52,022 bases of DNA from Chitinophagales bacterium. GTDB taxonomy: Bacteria > Bacteroidota > Bacteroidia > Chitinophagales > Chitinophagaceae. The notes below the pieces were generated by a model. That model made no database searches and had not been told where the DNA came from. It saw only the letters and a list, made by a program, of their open reading frames with translations. The position numbers and the translations under genes are program-made. Of the stretch, positions 33,247 to 41,392 are shown piece after piece (the stretch's first letter is position 1; the number at the start of each line of letters is the position of its first letter). The stretch spans positions 1-52,022 of the forward strand of contig JANXQO010000179.1 of NCBI GenBank assembly GCA_025353485.1, written 5' to 3'.

Positions 33247-33900
33247 ATGTTAGATAAAAACCAGATTGCAAGGCGGATTGCTCAAGAATTAAGAGATGGA
33301 TATTATGTAAATCTGGGGATAGGCATTCCAACTTTGGTGGCTAATTATATCCCTCAAAATATAAATGTAATTCTTCAATCCGAAAACGGATTATTAGGCA
33401 TGGGGCCATTTCCTCTGGAAGGAGAAGAAGATCCCGATTTGATAAATGCCGGCAAACAAACAATTACTACATTACCGGGTTCGGCTTTTTTTGATAGTGC
33501 AATGAGTTTTGGAATGATAAGAGCAGGAAAAGTTGATCTTACAGTATTGGGTGCAATGGAAGTAAGTGATACCGGTGATATTGCAAACTGGAAGATACCC
33601 GGCAAAATGGTTAAGGGAATGGGTGGCGCAATGGATCTTGTTGCAAGCGCAAAAAATATCATAGTTGCCATGATGCACACAAACCCAAAGGGAGAATCTA
33701 AATTGCTTCCTCAATGTACACTGCCATTAACCGGCGTTAAATGCGTAAAGAAAATTGTTACAGAATTAGCCGTTCTGGATGTAACAGAAAATGGATTTAA
33801 ATTATTGGAACGGGCTCCCGGGGTAAGCGTTGATGAGATTAAAAATAAAACAGCGGGCAAATTAATTGTTGAAGGAGAAATTCCGGAAATGATTGTATAA
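33247..33900 (+). CDS. scoB: 3-oxoacid CoA-transferase subunit B
   Basis: The catalytic B subunit, 217 residues. The nucleophile glutamate is in [15 protein letters not shown]. Other family stretches are [39 protein letters not shown] and the glycine-rich [20 protein letters not shown]. It works with ScoA in ketone-body or acetoacetate use. The ATG follows a GC hairpin and AGAGGT, which could serve as a ribosome-binding site. It converges on a response regulator gene 31 bp downstream. Confidence 0.94.
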   Translation: MLDKNQIARRIAQELRDGYYVNLGIGIPTLVANYIPQNINVILQSENGLLGMGPFPLEGEEDPDLINAGKQTITTLPGSAFFDSAMSFGMIRAGKVDLTVLGAMEVSDTGDIANWKIPGKMVKGMGGAMDLVASAKNIIVAMMHTNPKGESKLLPQCTLPLTGVKCVKKIVTELAVLDVTENGFKLLERAPGVSVDEIKNKTAGKLIVEGEIPEMIV

Positions 33901-33931
33901 AAATTATTGTTAGCCTGAGATTGGCAAACGC

Positions 33932-34585
33932 TTAATCTATCAAAGAATTTTTCATTGCATAAAATACCAATCCTACAGAATTTTTTACGCCGAAACGTTC
34001 CATCAGCCTGTCTTTTATGGCTTCCACTGTTCTGGCGCTAATCTCCATTTTTTGAGCAATTTCCTGTGCAGTAAATTCCATACAAACTAATGTAAGCACT
34101 TCTTTTTCTCTTTCGCTAATAACAACTTCGCTGTTTAAGTTTGGATTAAATTTTTGCTTGGCGTAATTCTTTTTTATCAATACTTTATTTACAAAATTGT
34201 TTAGATAAAAACCTGTACGCATAACATCTGTAATTGCTTTTTTAATTTCAGATGGTTCAGTACTTTTTAAAAGATAACCATTTGCGCCACTATCCATTAA
34301 ATGCCCCACAAATCTTTCATCCTCATACATAGTTAATATAATTACTCTTATAGCAGGAAAATGTTTATTAAGATACTTGGTTGTTTCTATGCCATCTTTT
34401 ACAGGCATTTTTAAATCCATCAGAATAACATCAGGAGGATCATTATCTGCTACTTTCTGAATTAGGGCTTCCCCATTATCAGCTTCAAAAATAAATTTTA
34501 TATTAGTATACTGACGCAGAGAAAGAATAACTCCCTTCCTAAAAATCTGATGATCATCAGCGATTGCGACCTTTATTATATCCAT
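33932..34585 (-). CDS. NarL/FixJ family response regulator
   Basis: A 217-residue two-component regulator. The receiver domain (1-120) has the acid pair in VAIADDHQIF, phospho-acceptor D57 in VILMDLKMP, and Lys in LLKSTEP. The C-terminal LuxR helix-turn-helix (about 148-205) has ISEREKEVLTLVCMEFTAQE and ISARTVEAIKDRLMERFGVK. It lies downstream of a histidine kinase in the same direction, 53 bp away, and is surely its partner. The target genes are unknown. Confidence 0.93.
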   Translation of the reverse strand: MDIIKVAIADDHQIFRKGVILSLRQYTNIKFIFEADNGEALIQKVADNDPPDVILMDLKMPVKDGIETTKYLNKHFPAIRVIILTMYEDERFVGHLMDSGANGYLLKSTEPSEIKKAITDVMRTGFYLNNFVNKVLIKKNYAKQKFNPNLNSEVVISEREKEVLTLVCMEFTAQEIAQKMEISARTVEAIKDRLMERFGVKNSVGLVFYAMKNSLID

Positions 34586-34638
34586 AACTAAGCTACAAGT
34601 TAAAGATAAATTTTTGCTAGTGTAGCATTACAAATAAA

Positions 34639-35463
34639 TTATATCAACGGTTCTTTGGGTATTTCTAAAGTAACTTTATAATAAGTATGAGATGTATCTA
34701 TTTCAAATAATATCCTTCCCTTCAAAACCTTTACACGACTTTCAATATTTTTTAGACCTAATCCAGCGGAATTCTGGTTTAATTTTTCAAATTCTGATTG
34801 AATAATTCCCTGCCCGTCATGATGAATACGGAAATAAATATTGTTACCGTTTGTATTTTGGGTTAAATGAATAAAGCCTGAGTTGCTATGTTTAATAATA
34901 TTTGTTACAAGTTCCTGAATGATCCTGAAAACCAATAGTTCCTGCTCTAGTTTTAACCGTTGCCTGTAATCATGAAAACGGGCAGTTGCATTTAAACTAC
35001 CTGAGCCGTTGATCTTTTGAAAAAGATCGATCATGGCAGATTCAAGACCAAAGTTTTTAAGTGTAGGGGGCATTAGGCTATGCGAAATATTTCTTATTAA
35101 CTGGATAGCATCATCAATAATTTGTTTAGCGCTGTAAATGGATTGCAGTTGAATAGCAGGCTCCTGGTGAATAAGATTTTCATTTAGGTACAAACGGGCC
35201 GTGGCTAAAAGCGGACCTGCATCATCATGCAGATCAGCCGCAATACGCTGCCTTTCTTCTTCCTGGAAACGGATAGATGCCTGCAAAAGTATTTGTTGCT
35301 TTTCATCTTCCATCTGTTTCATTTGCAGTTGATAGCGGATAACTTTGCGCTGATGAAAAATAACAAATACAACAATCCCGATAGCCATTACAAACATACC
35401 CAGCGTACCTAAAAATAAAACGCCTGATATTCCTGTAGACTCATTTACCTGGAGAAAATACAT
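34639..35463 (-). CDS. Sensor histidine kinase, HisKA_3 type
   Basis: A 274-residue kinase with one transmembrane helix (about 14-36) and no periplasmic sensor domain. The dimerisation box has H79 in RQRIAADLHDDAGPLL. The ATPase domain has the N box IIQELVTNIIKHSNS, a DGQGI G1 box and GLGLKNIESRVKVLKG. It matches kinases that pair with NarL-type regulators, and the neighbour at 33932-34585 is one. The missing sensor suggests that it receives its signal through a partner, perhaps the membrane protein encoded just upstream (35480-36139). Confidence 0.92.
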   Translation of the reverse strand: MYFLQVNESTGISGVLFLGTLGMFVMAIGIVVFVIFHQRKVIRYQLQMKQMEDEKQQILLQASIRFQEEERQRIAADLHDDAGPLLATARLYLNENLIHQEPAIQLQSIYSAKQIIDDAIQLIRNISHSLMPPTLKNFGLESAMIDLFQKINGSGSLNATARFHDYRQRLKLEQELLVFRIIQELVTNIIKHSNSGFIHLTQNTNGNNIYFRIHHDGQGIIQSEFEKLNQNSAGLGLKNIESRVKVLKGRILFEIDTSHTYYKVTLEIPKEPLI

Positions 35464-35479
35464 GTTAGGGTTTAAGCTG

Positions 35480-36139
35480 TTAGTTTAAATTCTGTAATGA
35501 TTGATTCGAATTCCAATCGGCCTTAAGTCTGTCTTCGGGGAATATAGTTTGATTAATTTTTTTATCGGGCTTCATTAGCATGGCAACACTAAGCAAAATA
35601 TTTTTAAGGATATTAAATGATGAATTAATAAGAATATATTGTTTAATAAAAGCATGGTCGTTTATCATGCTATCCGCATAAATATTTAAAAAGAATGTGC
35701 CCGCCAGGTAAATTAAAAAAGAGATGATGATCCAAAAATTAATGGATGAATAAATCATTAATGTATTTGGCTGTTTTAGTTGATCTAAAAAATAATAAAT
35801 ACACATTGCAATTATCAATACACTTTCAGTACCAGCAATAGGGGAACTGAAAGAAGTATTCTCGGGAAGTAAAATATAGATGGATACACTAAAAATAATG
35901 AAAAGCGCAATACTTAATGGTATAACTTTTTTCAACTTTCGATTGAAAATGATTTGATAAAAAAACCATGAAAACAAGCTAAATTCAACTACAGTAAAAA
36001 TGTCATATAGAAAGAAAGGGCGGAGGTGGGCTATTTGAAACAAATAAAAGCTCAGTAGATCATTTGCTGCACAATAGATCAGGTAAAAAAAAATTACCCT
36101 TAATTCTTTGCTTTTGTTATTCCTTTGGAATATAAACAA
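35480..36139 (-). CDS. Multi-spanning membrane protein upstream of the histidine kinase
   Basis: A 219-residue hydrophobic frame with about six membrane helices (for example VIFFYLIYCAANDLLSFYLF, VIPLSIALFIIFSVSIYILL, INFWIIISFLIYLAGTFFLN) and a polar tail. The start is uncertain. The listed start is TTG; the open frame extends upstream to 36238 without ATG, encoding another plausible hydrophobic helix (IASFSSLLPLIFLFIF). It is 16 bp from the kinase gene and co-directional, so it may be a sensing partner; that is inference. I do not recognise a named family. Confidence 0.6.
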   Translation of the reverse strand: MFIFQRNNKSKELRVIFFYLIYCAANDLLSFYLFQIAHLRPFFLYDIFTVVEFSLFSWFFYQIIFNRKLKKVIPLSIALFIIFSVSIYILLPENTSFSSPIAGTESVLIIAMCIYYFLDQLKQPNTLMIYSSINFWIIISFLIYLAGTFFLNIYADSMINDHAFIKQYILINSSFNILKNILLSVAMLMKPDKKINQTIFPEDRLKADWNSNQSLQNLN

Positions 36140-36248
36140 AAAAATTAAGGGTAATAAGGACGAAAAACTTGCGATATTTTGTATAATCTTTGTTATTATT
36201 TGGGTATTTCCACCAAATATAAAAAGATATAATTGAAATTAAAAACTA

Positions 36249-36614
36249 TTAATCAATTACTTCTATTTCATCATTGTTTATCCAAATTCTGTCAGCAACA
36301 ATTGCATCTTGTTTTACAACATCACCTGTAACTGTTACAACACAATATTCAATGATGTCTTTGCCTTCTGTATCTACACCAGTGTAAACTAAATGCTCCT
36401 CATTTAATTCAGTTAAGCATTTACGGAAGTTAATTCCAACACAACCTGGTTGTGCCAAAATCTGATCAATAACATTTCTTCCAATGTAATAACCTTTTGT
36501 TGCATCAGGGTTAGCTTCCGCAAAAGCCTTTACTAAATGCAAACCTTCAGCTAAGCCAATGTCTTCACCAACTTCAGCAAGGGTTTTGGTTTTTAAAAGT
36601 TCTTGTTGTGTCAT
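36249..36614 (-). CDS. Hypothetical protein, 121 residues
   Basis: A soluble acidic protein, MTQQELLKTKTLAEVGEDIG onwards, with helices in the first half (LAEGLHLVKAFAEANPDATK), a short QPGCVGINFRKC motif with two cysteines (about 56-65), and a beta-rich second half (HLVYTGVDTEGKDIIEYCVV). There is no signal peptide or membrane segment. I do not recognise the family. It is preceded by a long intergenic stretch and followed by the membrane-protein and kinase genes. The coding pattern is consistent with a real gene. Confidence 0.65.
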   Translation of the reverse strand: MTQQELLKTKTLAEVGEDIGLAEGLHLVKAFAEANPDATKGYYIGRNVIDQILAQPGCVGINFRKCLTELNEEHLVYTGVDTEGKDIIEYCVVTVTGDVVKQDAIVADRIWINNDEIEVID

Positions 36615-37288
36615 AATTGTAAGTTTAATTTGTATTAATTAAAGGGGTTGTGAGAAAAACTTGACTACTAACTTCCTACTTATAAAGAATCTTCACAACA
36701 GCTAAAATTTCAAATTGAATCAGCAATTTTGATAGAAACTAATACAGTATTAGGTCTTATCAAAAAAAAGGCTAAAATTACGATTAAAAATAAGGTAAAT
36801 GTACGATAAATAAATAGTAAAATTACTGTGAAGTAAAAGGGAGAATTACCATAGTGTTTTTACCAATCCATGGAGTTTATAGTAAATAGAGGCGAAGAAA
36901 GATTGGATAATTTGGATTTAAAGCGGGTCTTTAATTGATAAAAAATGTTTATTGACAGTGAGCAATAACACAAAAGCATGTATCAATAGATTAAATTGGA
37001 TATTTAGGATATTGGATAAATAAATATGCCAATGTCAATCAACAATACAAAGATAATGTGGGTAGTAAAGTATTATAGAGCAGAACTGCCCTCTTTTACT
37101 TGTGTGAGTTTTACTTGCTTTAAAGTACTTATGCAAATAGCCAGCGTACAAAGACGCTGATAAAATGAGTATATTTACGTTGTGTTTTTACCAACTTTTT
37201 AGCATAAAAATTAATGTGGAATAAGTAATAGCTATGCTTAAATTGCGTTATCATTACCACAGATTACTAAACCCTAAAGAATTTACTA
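36615..37288. other. Intergenic region, 674 bp, divergent promoters
   Basis: There is no credible coding frame. It separates the minus-strand hypothetical gene from a plus-strand response regulator, so it must hold both promoters, but no convincing -33/-7 pair is seen. A direct repeat GTGTTTTTACCAA occurs at 36854-36866 and 37182-37194, and its core TTTTTACCAA occurs inverted upstream of the next regulator (38394-38403). A small hairpin, CAGCGT-ACAAAG-ACGCTG, lies at 37142-37159. I see no RNA gene. Confidence 0.5.
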
Positions 37289-37954
37289 ATGTCAAATGCC
37301 AACGTGATTAAAATTGCTATTGCAGACGATCATAAAATTTTTAGAGACGGAATAAAAATGGCACTTGCCGGAAAAGATAATTTAAAAATGCTTTGGGAGG
37401 CTGAAGATGGTAAAGACCTTATGCACAAAGTGGCTATAAAAAAGCCTGATGTATTATTAATGGATATTCGCATGCCGGAAATGGATGGTATAAATGCCAT
37501 TGAAATGCTTCGGAAGGAATATGAGGATATCAAAATAATTGTTTTAACCATGTACGACGATCAGCAAATGATCAGCAAAATGATGGAAATGGGTGCTAAT
37601 GCTTATCTAACAAAAACTACTGATCCCGAAGAAATTTACGAGGCTATTCTTACCTGTATGAATGATGATTTTTATTTTAATTCCCTGGTAAATAATGCTG
37701 TGATGGGTAAACTGATACAAAAGAAAAATGTGCGACAGCATTATGGAAGCATAGTGCCGGTTAACTTTAATGAGAAAGAAATAAAAATCCTGCAACTTCT
37801 TGCACAGGATAAAACTACAGAAGAGGTATCTAAAATAATTTTCTTAAGTCCACGTACTATTGAAACTATTCGTCAGAATATGAAAACTAAAGTAGGAGCT
37901 AAAACTATTGCCGGACTGATTATGTATGGGATGCGCAATAAGCTGATTGATTAA
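37289..37954 (+). CDS. NarL/FixJ family response regulator (orphan)
   Basis: The protein has 221 residues. The receiver has IAIADDHKIF, phospho-acceptor D59 in VLLMDIRMP, and Lys in LTKTTDP. The LuxR-type DNA-binding domain is FNEKEIKILQLLAQDKTTEE with LSPRTIETIRQNMKTKVGAK. No kinase is adjacent on this strand; the only kinase in the window is at 34639-35463. It is closely similar to the regulator at 38454-39140, especially at the C-terminus (AGLIMYGMRNKLID against AGLIMYAVKHKLLD), indicating duplication. Confidence 0.92.
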   Translation: MSNANVIKIAIADDHKIFRDGIKMALAGKDNLKMLWEAEDGKDLMHKVAIKKPDVLLMDIRMPEMDGINAIEMLRKEYEDIKIIVLTMYDDQQMISKMMEMGANAYLTKTTDPEEIYEAILTCMNDDFYFNSLVNNAVMGKLIQKKNVRQHYGSIVPVNFNEKEIKILQLLAQDKTTEEVSKIIFLSPRTIETIRQNMKTKVGAKTIAGLIMYGMRNKLID

Positions 37955-37956
37955 GC

Positions 37957-38154
37957 CTAAAGACTTTCTTTCTTTAATAAAAAATTTCTTTGAGAAAAGT
38001 CATATTTTTTAGATGATGTAAACCATTGCATAGCTATTTCTCTTTCTATTTCCTGATCAATAGAACTAAAGCCTCTGTACGATGTGGTTGTTTTTAAAGA
38101 CTTGCCATTAGTTTTAAGAGTAAGTATATCTTGGGTATGTGAAATGTTAGCCAT
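37957..38154 (-). CDS. Small hypothetical protein, 65 residues
   Basis: A possible gene on the minus strand between the two paralogous regulators: MANISHTQDILTLKTNGKSL and a second half with DQEIEREIAMQWFTSSKKYD. It is polar, has no signal or membrane segment, and matches no family I know. The stop is 2 bp from the convergent regulator stop. The composition is protein-like, but the support is only an open frame with ATG and its placement. Confidence 0.4.
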   Translation of the reverse strand: MANISHTQDILTLKTNGKSLKTTTSYRGFSSIDQEIEREIAMQWFTSSKKYDFSQRNFLLKKESL

Positions 38155-38453
38155 GTCTAATATTTTTTAATTATTCAGCAAAATTTTATCCAATTTGTAA
38201 ATTCAACCAAGTACCTTCATTTTGAAAGAGGAGCAAATGTAAATTTAAAATGTTGTTTTAAACTCTGGGTAATACTTTCTACACAAATTTTTCGATCCTC
38301 AATTTGGGAAGTATAAAATTATTGTGAGAGATTGTGCGTAAATTACTCGTATTATTACGATGCTTTAGATTCAGTAGTTCTCCTATATAGTACTTGGTAA
38401 AAAATACAGACTTTTACCTTATCCAAATTCTAATTAAAGTAAAAACCATTAAT
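38155..38453. other. Intergenic region upstream of the third regulator
   Basis: About 300 bp of AT-rich sequence with no coding frame. TTGGTAAAAA at 38394-38403 is the inverse of the core repeated twice in the 36615-37288 gap. I see no RNA gene or terminator. Confidence 0.4.
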
Positions 38454-39140
38454 ATGTCGTTAAAACCAGATAACTCTTCTCCCATAAATGTAATAATTGC
38501 AGATGATCATGTGCTTTACCGGGCAGGTGTAAAAACAGCATTATCTTCTAAAAAAGATATTAAGATAATAGCCGAAGCTGATAATGGTTCTCACTTATTA
38601 ATGTTATTAAAAGCCGTTCAGCCAGATGTTATTTTACTGGATATTCAGATGCCAATTATGGATGGTATAACTACATTACCTGAAATAAAAAAACTTTATC
38701 CACACATCAAAGTAATTATGCTTACTATGATGGATGATCATAGTATGATAACTAAGCTAATGGAACTCGGTGCTAACAGCTACCTTACTAAAACTTCAGA
38801 CTCTGAAATAATTTATCAGGCAATAAAAACCTGTCACGAACAGGAATATTATTTTAATTCATTAACAAACCAGGCATTATTAAATAATCTTCGTCAAAGA
38901 AATGCTGTATTGCCGCATAGACTAATTACACAGGATGCCCATCTCACAGATAAAGAAATTACAGTTCTTAAATTAATGTGTGAAGAAAAAAGCACCCGTG
39001 AAATTGCCCAGGCTGTTGAATTAAGCCCACGAACTGTAGAGGCAATGCGTGATAAGCTTAAAACAAAAACCGGCGCAAAAAGTACAGCCGGCTTAATTAT
39101 GTATGCTGTTAAACATAAATTGCTTGATGATGATCTGTAG
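38454..39140 (+). CDS. NarL/FixJ family response regulator (orphan)
   Basis: From ATG 38454 (MSLKPDNSSPINVIIADDHV) the protein has 228 residues; the longer frame from TTG 38394 is rejected because it adds an atypical leader. The receiver has IIADDHVLYRAGVKTAL, phospho-acceptor D63 in VILLDIQMPIMDG, and LTKTSDS. The DNA-binding domain is LTDKEITVLKLMCEEKSTRE with LSPRTVEAMRDKLKTKTGAK. It is a paralogue of 37289-37954. A hairpin with a T-run 37 bp after the stop probably terminates it. Confidence 0.91.
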   Translation: MSLKPDNSSPINVIIADDHVLYRAGVKTALSSKKDIKIIAEADNGSHLLMLLKAVQPDVILLDIQMPIMDGITTLPEIKKLYPHIKVIMLTMMDDHSMITKLMELGANSYLTKTSDSEIIYQAIKTCHEQEYYFNSLTNQALLNNLRQRNAVLPHRLITQDAHLTDKEITVLKLMCEEKSTREIAQAVELSPRTVEAMRDKLKTKTGAKSTAGLIMYAVKHKLLDDDL

Positions 39141-39169
39141 ATATTTATTTCAATGAGAACTCATATCTC

Positions 39170-39177
39170 TATTTTTG
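39170..39177 (+). promoter_or_regulatory. -7 promoter element of the aminotransferase gene
   Basis: TATTTTTG fits TAnnTTTG and ends 17 bp before ATG 39195. Its start site would fall inside the palindrome at 39178-39199, removing the palindrome's left arm from the transcript. Confidence 0.45.
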
Positions 39178-39209
39178 CTCATTCAATATTTTGAATGAGT
39201 ATTTTTTTT
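39178..39209 (+). terminator. Terminator hairpin overlapping the next start codon
   Basis: CTCATTCAA (39178-39186) and TTGAATGAG (39191-39199) form a perfect 9-bp stem with a TATT loop, then TA and T8 (39202-39209). It follows the regulator stop. The right arm contains the ATG (39195-39197) of the aminotransferase gene, and the T-run encodes its first residues (MSIFF). Confidence 0.7.
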
Positions 39210-40031
39210 ACCTGCAATGATAAAATATATAAAGAAGGTACTTCCGTTATCTCACCTGATAACCGTTCTTTAAGATATGGTGATGGTTTATTTGAAACTT
39301 TAAAGATTTACAAAGGAATACTTCAATTAGGTGATTACCATTTTGAACGTTTATTCTCCGGAATGGAAATGCTACAATTTGAAATCCAAAAATATTTCAC
39401 AGCAGCTTATCTTGAAAACAAAATTGCAGAGCTTTGTAAAAAAAATCAACATGATTTATTTATACGTGTAAGGTTGATGATTTTTAGAGGCAATGGGGGA
39501 TTGTATGATCCTGAAAATAATTTTCCAAATTATATAATACAAACATGGAGCATTGATGGATTCTCCGGATTAAATTCCAATGGCCTTATAATTGATGTTT
39601 ACCCGGACGCAAAAAAATCATGCGACAAATTTTCTCATCTAAAGAGTAATAATTTTTTGCCATATATTATGGCGGCGCTACATGCTAAAACAATTAAAGC
39701 CAATGATTGTATTCTCTTAAATAATTATGACAGAGTTTGTGATACAACTATTGCAAACATTTTTATCATAAAAGATGAGGTTATTTATACACCTGCTTTA
39801 AGCGAGGGCTGTGTTGCAGGCGTGATGAGAAGATTTGTAATTGAGAAACTTACGTCAGATTTCAAGATTATTGAGAAACCACTTTCAATTGAAGAGTTAC
39901 AAAATGCTGATGAAGTTTTTCTAACAAATTCAATTAAAGGAATAAGATGGGTAAAGCAATTTCGGGATAGTCAATACAATAATATTAGAGTAAAAAAAAT
40001 TCATGAGCTCTTCATCAAAACTATTTACTAA
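39195..40031 (+). CDS. Aminotransferase class IV (PabC/IlvE-like)
   Basis: A PLP enzyme of fold type IV with 278 residues. It shows SLRYGDGLFETLKIY near the N-terminus, the lysine in SHLKSNNFLPYIMAALHAK (probable PLP lysine), CDTTIANIFII and FLTNSIKGIRWV. In this family the choice lies between 4-amino-4-deoxychorismate lyase (folate synthesis), branched-chain aminotransferase and D-amino acid aminotransferase; the length and the SIKGIRWV ending favour the lyase, with moderate certainty. The start codon lies in the arm of a terminator hairpin, with a -7 element just upstream. Confidence 0.75.
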   Translation: MSIFFTCNDKIYKEGTSVISPDNRSLRYGDGLFETLKIYKGILQLGDYHFERLFSGMEMLQFEIQKYFTAAYLENKIAELCKKNQHDLFIRVRLMIFRGNGGLYDPENNFPNYIIQTWSIDGFSGLNSNGLIIDVYPDAKKSCDKFSHLKSNNFLPYIMAALHAKTIKANDCILLNNYDRVCDTTIANIFIIKDEVIYTPALSEGCVAGVMRRFVIEKLTSDFKIIEKPLSIEELQNADEVFLTNSIKGIRWVKQFRDSQYNNIRVKKIHELFIKTIY

Positions 40032-40066
40032 GTACCTGCGTATGTTTTCCATGTATAAATATTAAA

Positions 40067-41371
40067 TTGAATAAAGTAACTATATTTTGGTTTAGAAGAG
40101 ATTTGCGGTTGTATGACAATGCCGGTTTATATCATGCACTGAAAGATAAAAAACCTGTTATTCCAATTTTTATTTTTGATAAAAATATCCTTGATAAACT
40201 GGAGAACAAAGAAGACAGGAGAGTAACATTTATTTATCAGGCTGTAAAAGAAATACAGGAGCAATTAAAATCTATTGGCTCATCATTAGAAGTATTTTAT
40301 GATTTCCCCGAAAAAGTGTTTACTCAATTACTTTCAAAATATAAAATTGAAAAAGTTTATGCCAACCATGATTACGAGCCTTACGCTATTGCCAGGGATG
40401 AAAAAATAAATGAGATTTTAAAATTGTCTGGAGGCACGCTGGTAACGTTTAAAGACCAGGTAATTTTTGAAAAGGATGAAATAAAAAAAGATGATGGCAA
40501 ACCTTATACTGTGTTTACCCCGTACAGCAGAAAATGGAAAACAAAGCTCAATGACTTTTATTTGAGTTCGTACCCTGCAGAAAAATATTATTCTAATTTT
40601 TATAAACAATCTCCTCAGCACCTTCCTTCACTTTCAGATATTGGATTTAAAAAGGTTATTGAAAAATTTCCATCTAAAATTGCGAATGAAATACTGATTA
40701 AAAATTATTATAAGCAAAGAAATTTTCCTTCTGTAGATGGAACCTCAAGGTTAGGCGTGCATCTGCGTTTCGGAACGATCAGCATTCGTGAATTGGCCGC
40801 AAAAGCCAAACAATTAAATGAAACATTTTTGAATGAGCTGATATGGAGAGATTTTTATCAATCTATACTTTGGCATTTTCCTCATGTTGGAATGCATAAG
40901 GCATTTAAACCCGAATATGAAAACATTGAATGGCGAAATAATGAAGCAGAGTTTGAATTGTGGTGCAATGGAAATACCGGTTATCCAATTGTGGACGCTG
41001 GTATGAGACAACTTAATCAAACAGGTTTTATGCATAATCGTGTACGCATGATCGTTGCCAGCTTTTTATCAAAGCATTTATTAATTGACTGGCGGTGGGG
41101 TGAAGCTTATTTTGCTGAAAAATTGTTGGACTTCGATCTTGCTGCAAACAATGGCGGATGGCAATGGGCGGCAGGCTCAGGCTGCGATGCCGCACCTTAT
41201 TTCAGAATTTTTAATCCTTACCTGCAAACAAAAAAGTTTGACCCTGAATTAAAATATATAAAAAAATGGGTGCCGGAATTCCAGGAATTTTCTTATCCAC
41301 CACCTATTGTGGAACATGAGTTTGCAAGAAAAAGATGTTTGGAAGTATTTAGAAGAACCTTACGTAAATGA
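40067..41371 (+). CDS. phrB: Deoxyribodipyrimidine photolyase
   Basis: A 434-residue FAD enzyme that repairs UV-induced pyrimidine dimers. The N-terminal antenna domain begins VTIFWFRRDLRLYDNAGLYH. FAD-domain motifs are TSRLGVHLRFGTISIRELA, NELIWRDFYQSILWHFPHV, GYPIVDAGMRQLNQTGFMHN, RVRMIVASFLSKHLLIDW and DLAANNGGWQWAAGSGCDAA, including the tryptophans of the electron chain. It is the class I CPD type, although a cryptochrome function cannot be excluded. The start is TTG (40067); no ATG is near. It is co-directional with the aminotransferase. Confidence 0.93.
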   Translation: MNKVTIFWFRRDLRLYDNAGLYHALKDKKPVIPIFIFDKNILDKLENKEDRRVTFIYQAVKEIQEQLKSIGSSLEVFYDFPEKVFTQLLSKYKIEKVYANHDYEPYAIARDEKINEILKLSGGTLVTFKDQVIFEKDEIKKDDGKPYTVFTPYSRKWKTKLNDFYLSSYPAEKYYSNFYKQSPQHLPSLSDIGFKKVIEKFPSKIANEILIKNYYKQRNFPSVDGTSRLGVHLRFGTISIRELAAKAKQLNETFLNELIWRDFYQSILWHFPHVGMHKAFKPEYENIEWRNNEAEFELWCNGNTGYPIVDAGMRQLNQTGFMHNRVRMIVASFLSKHLLIDWRWGEAYFAEKLLDFDLAANNGGWQWAAGSGCDAAPYFRIFNPYLQTKKFDPELKYIKKWVPEFQEFSYPPPIVEHEFARKRCLEVFRRTLRK

Positions 41372-41392
41372 TTGAAGAGATAGTCTGATATA

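Noticed and set aside
37142-37159. Hairpin CAGCGT-ACAAAG-ACGCTG as a terminator or small RNA
   Set aside because: Only a 6-bp stem, no T-run after it and no gene ending nearby.
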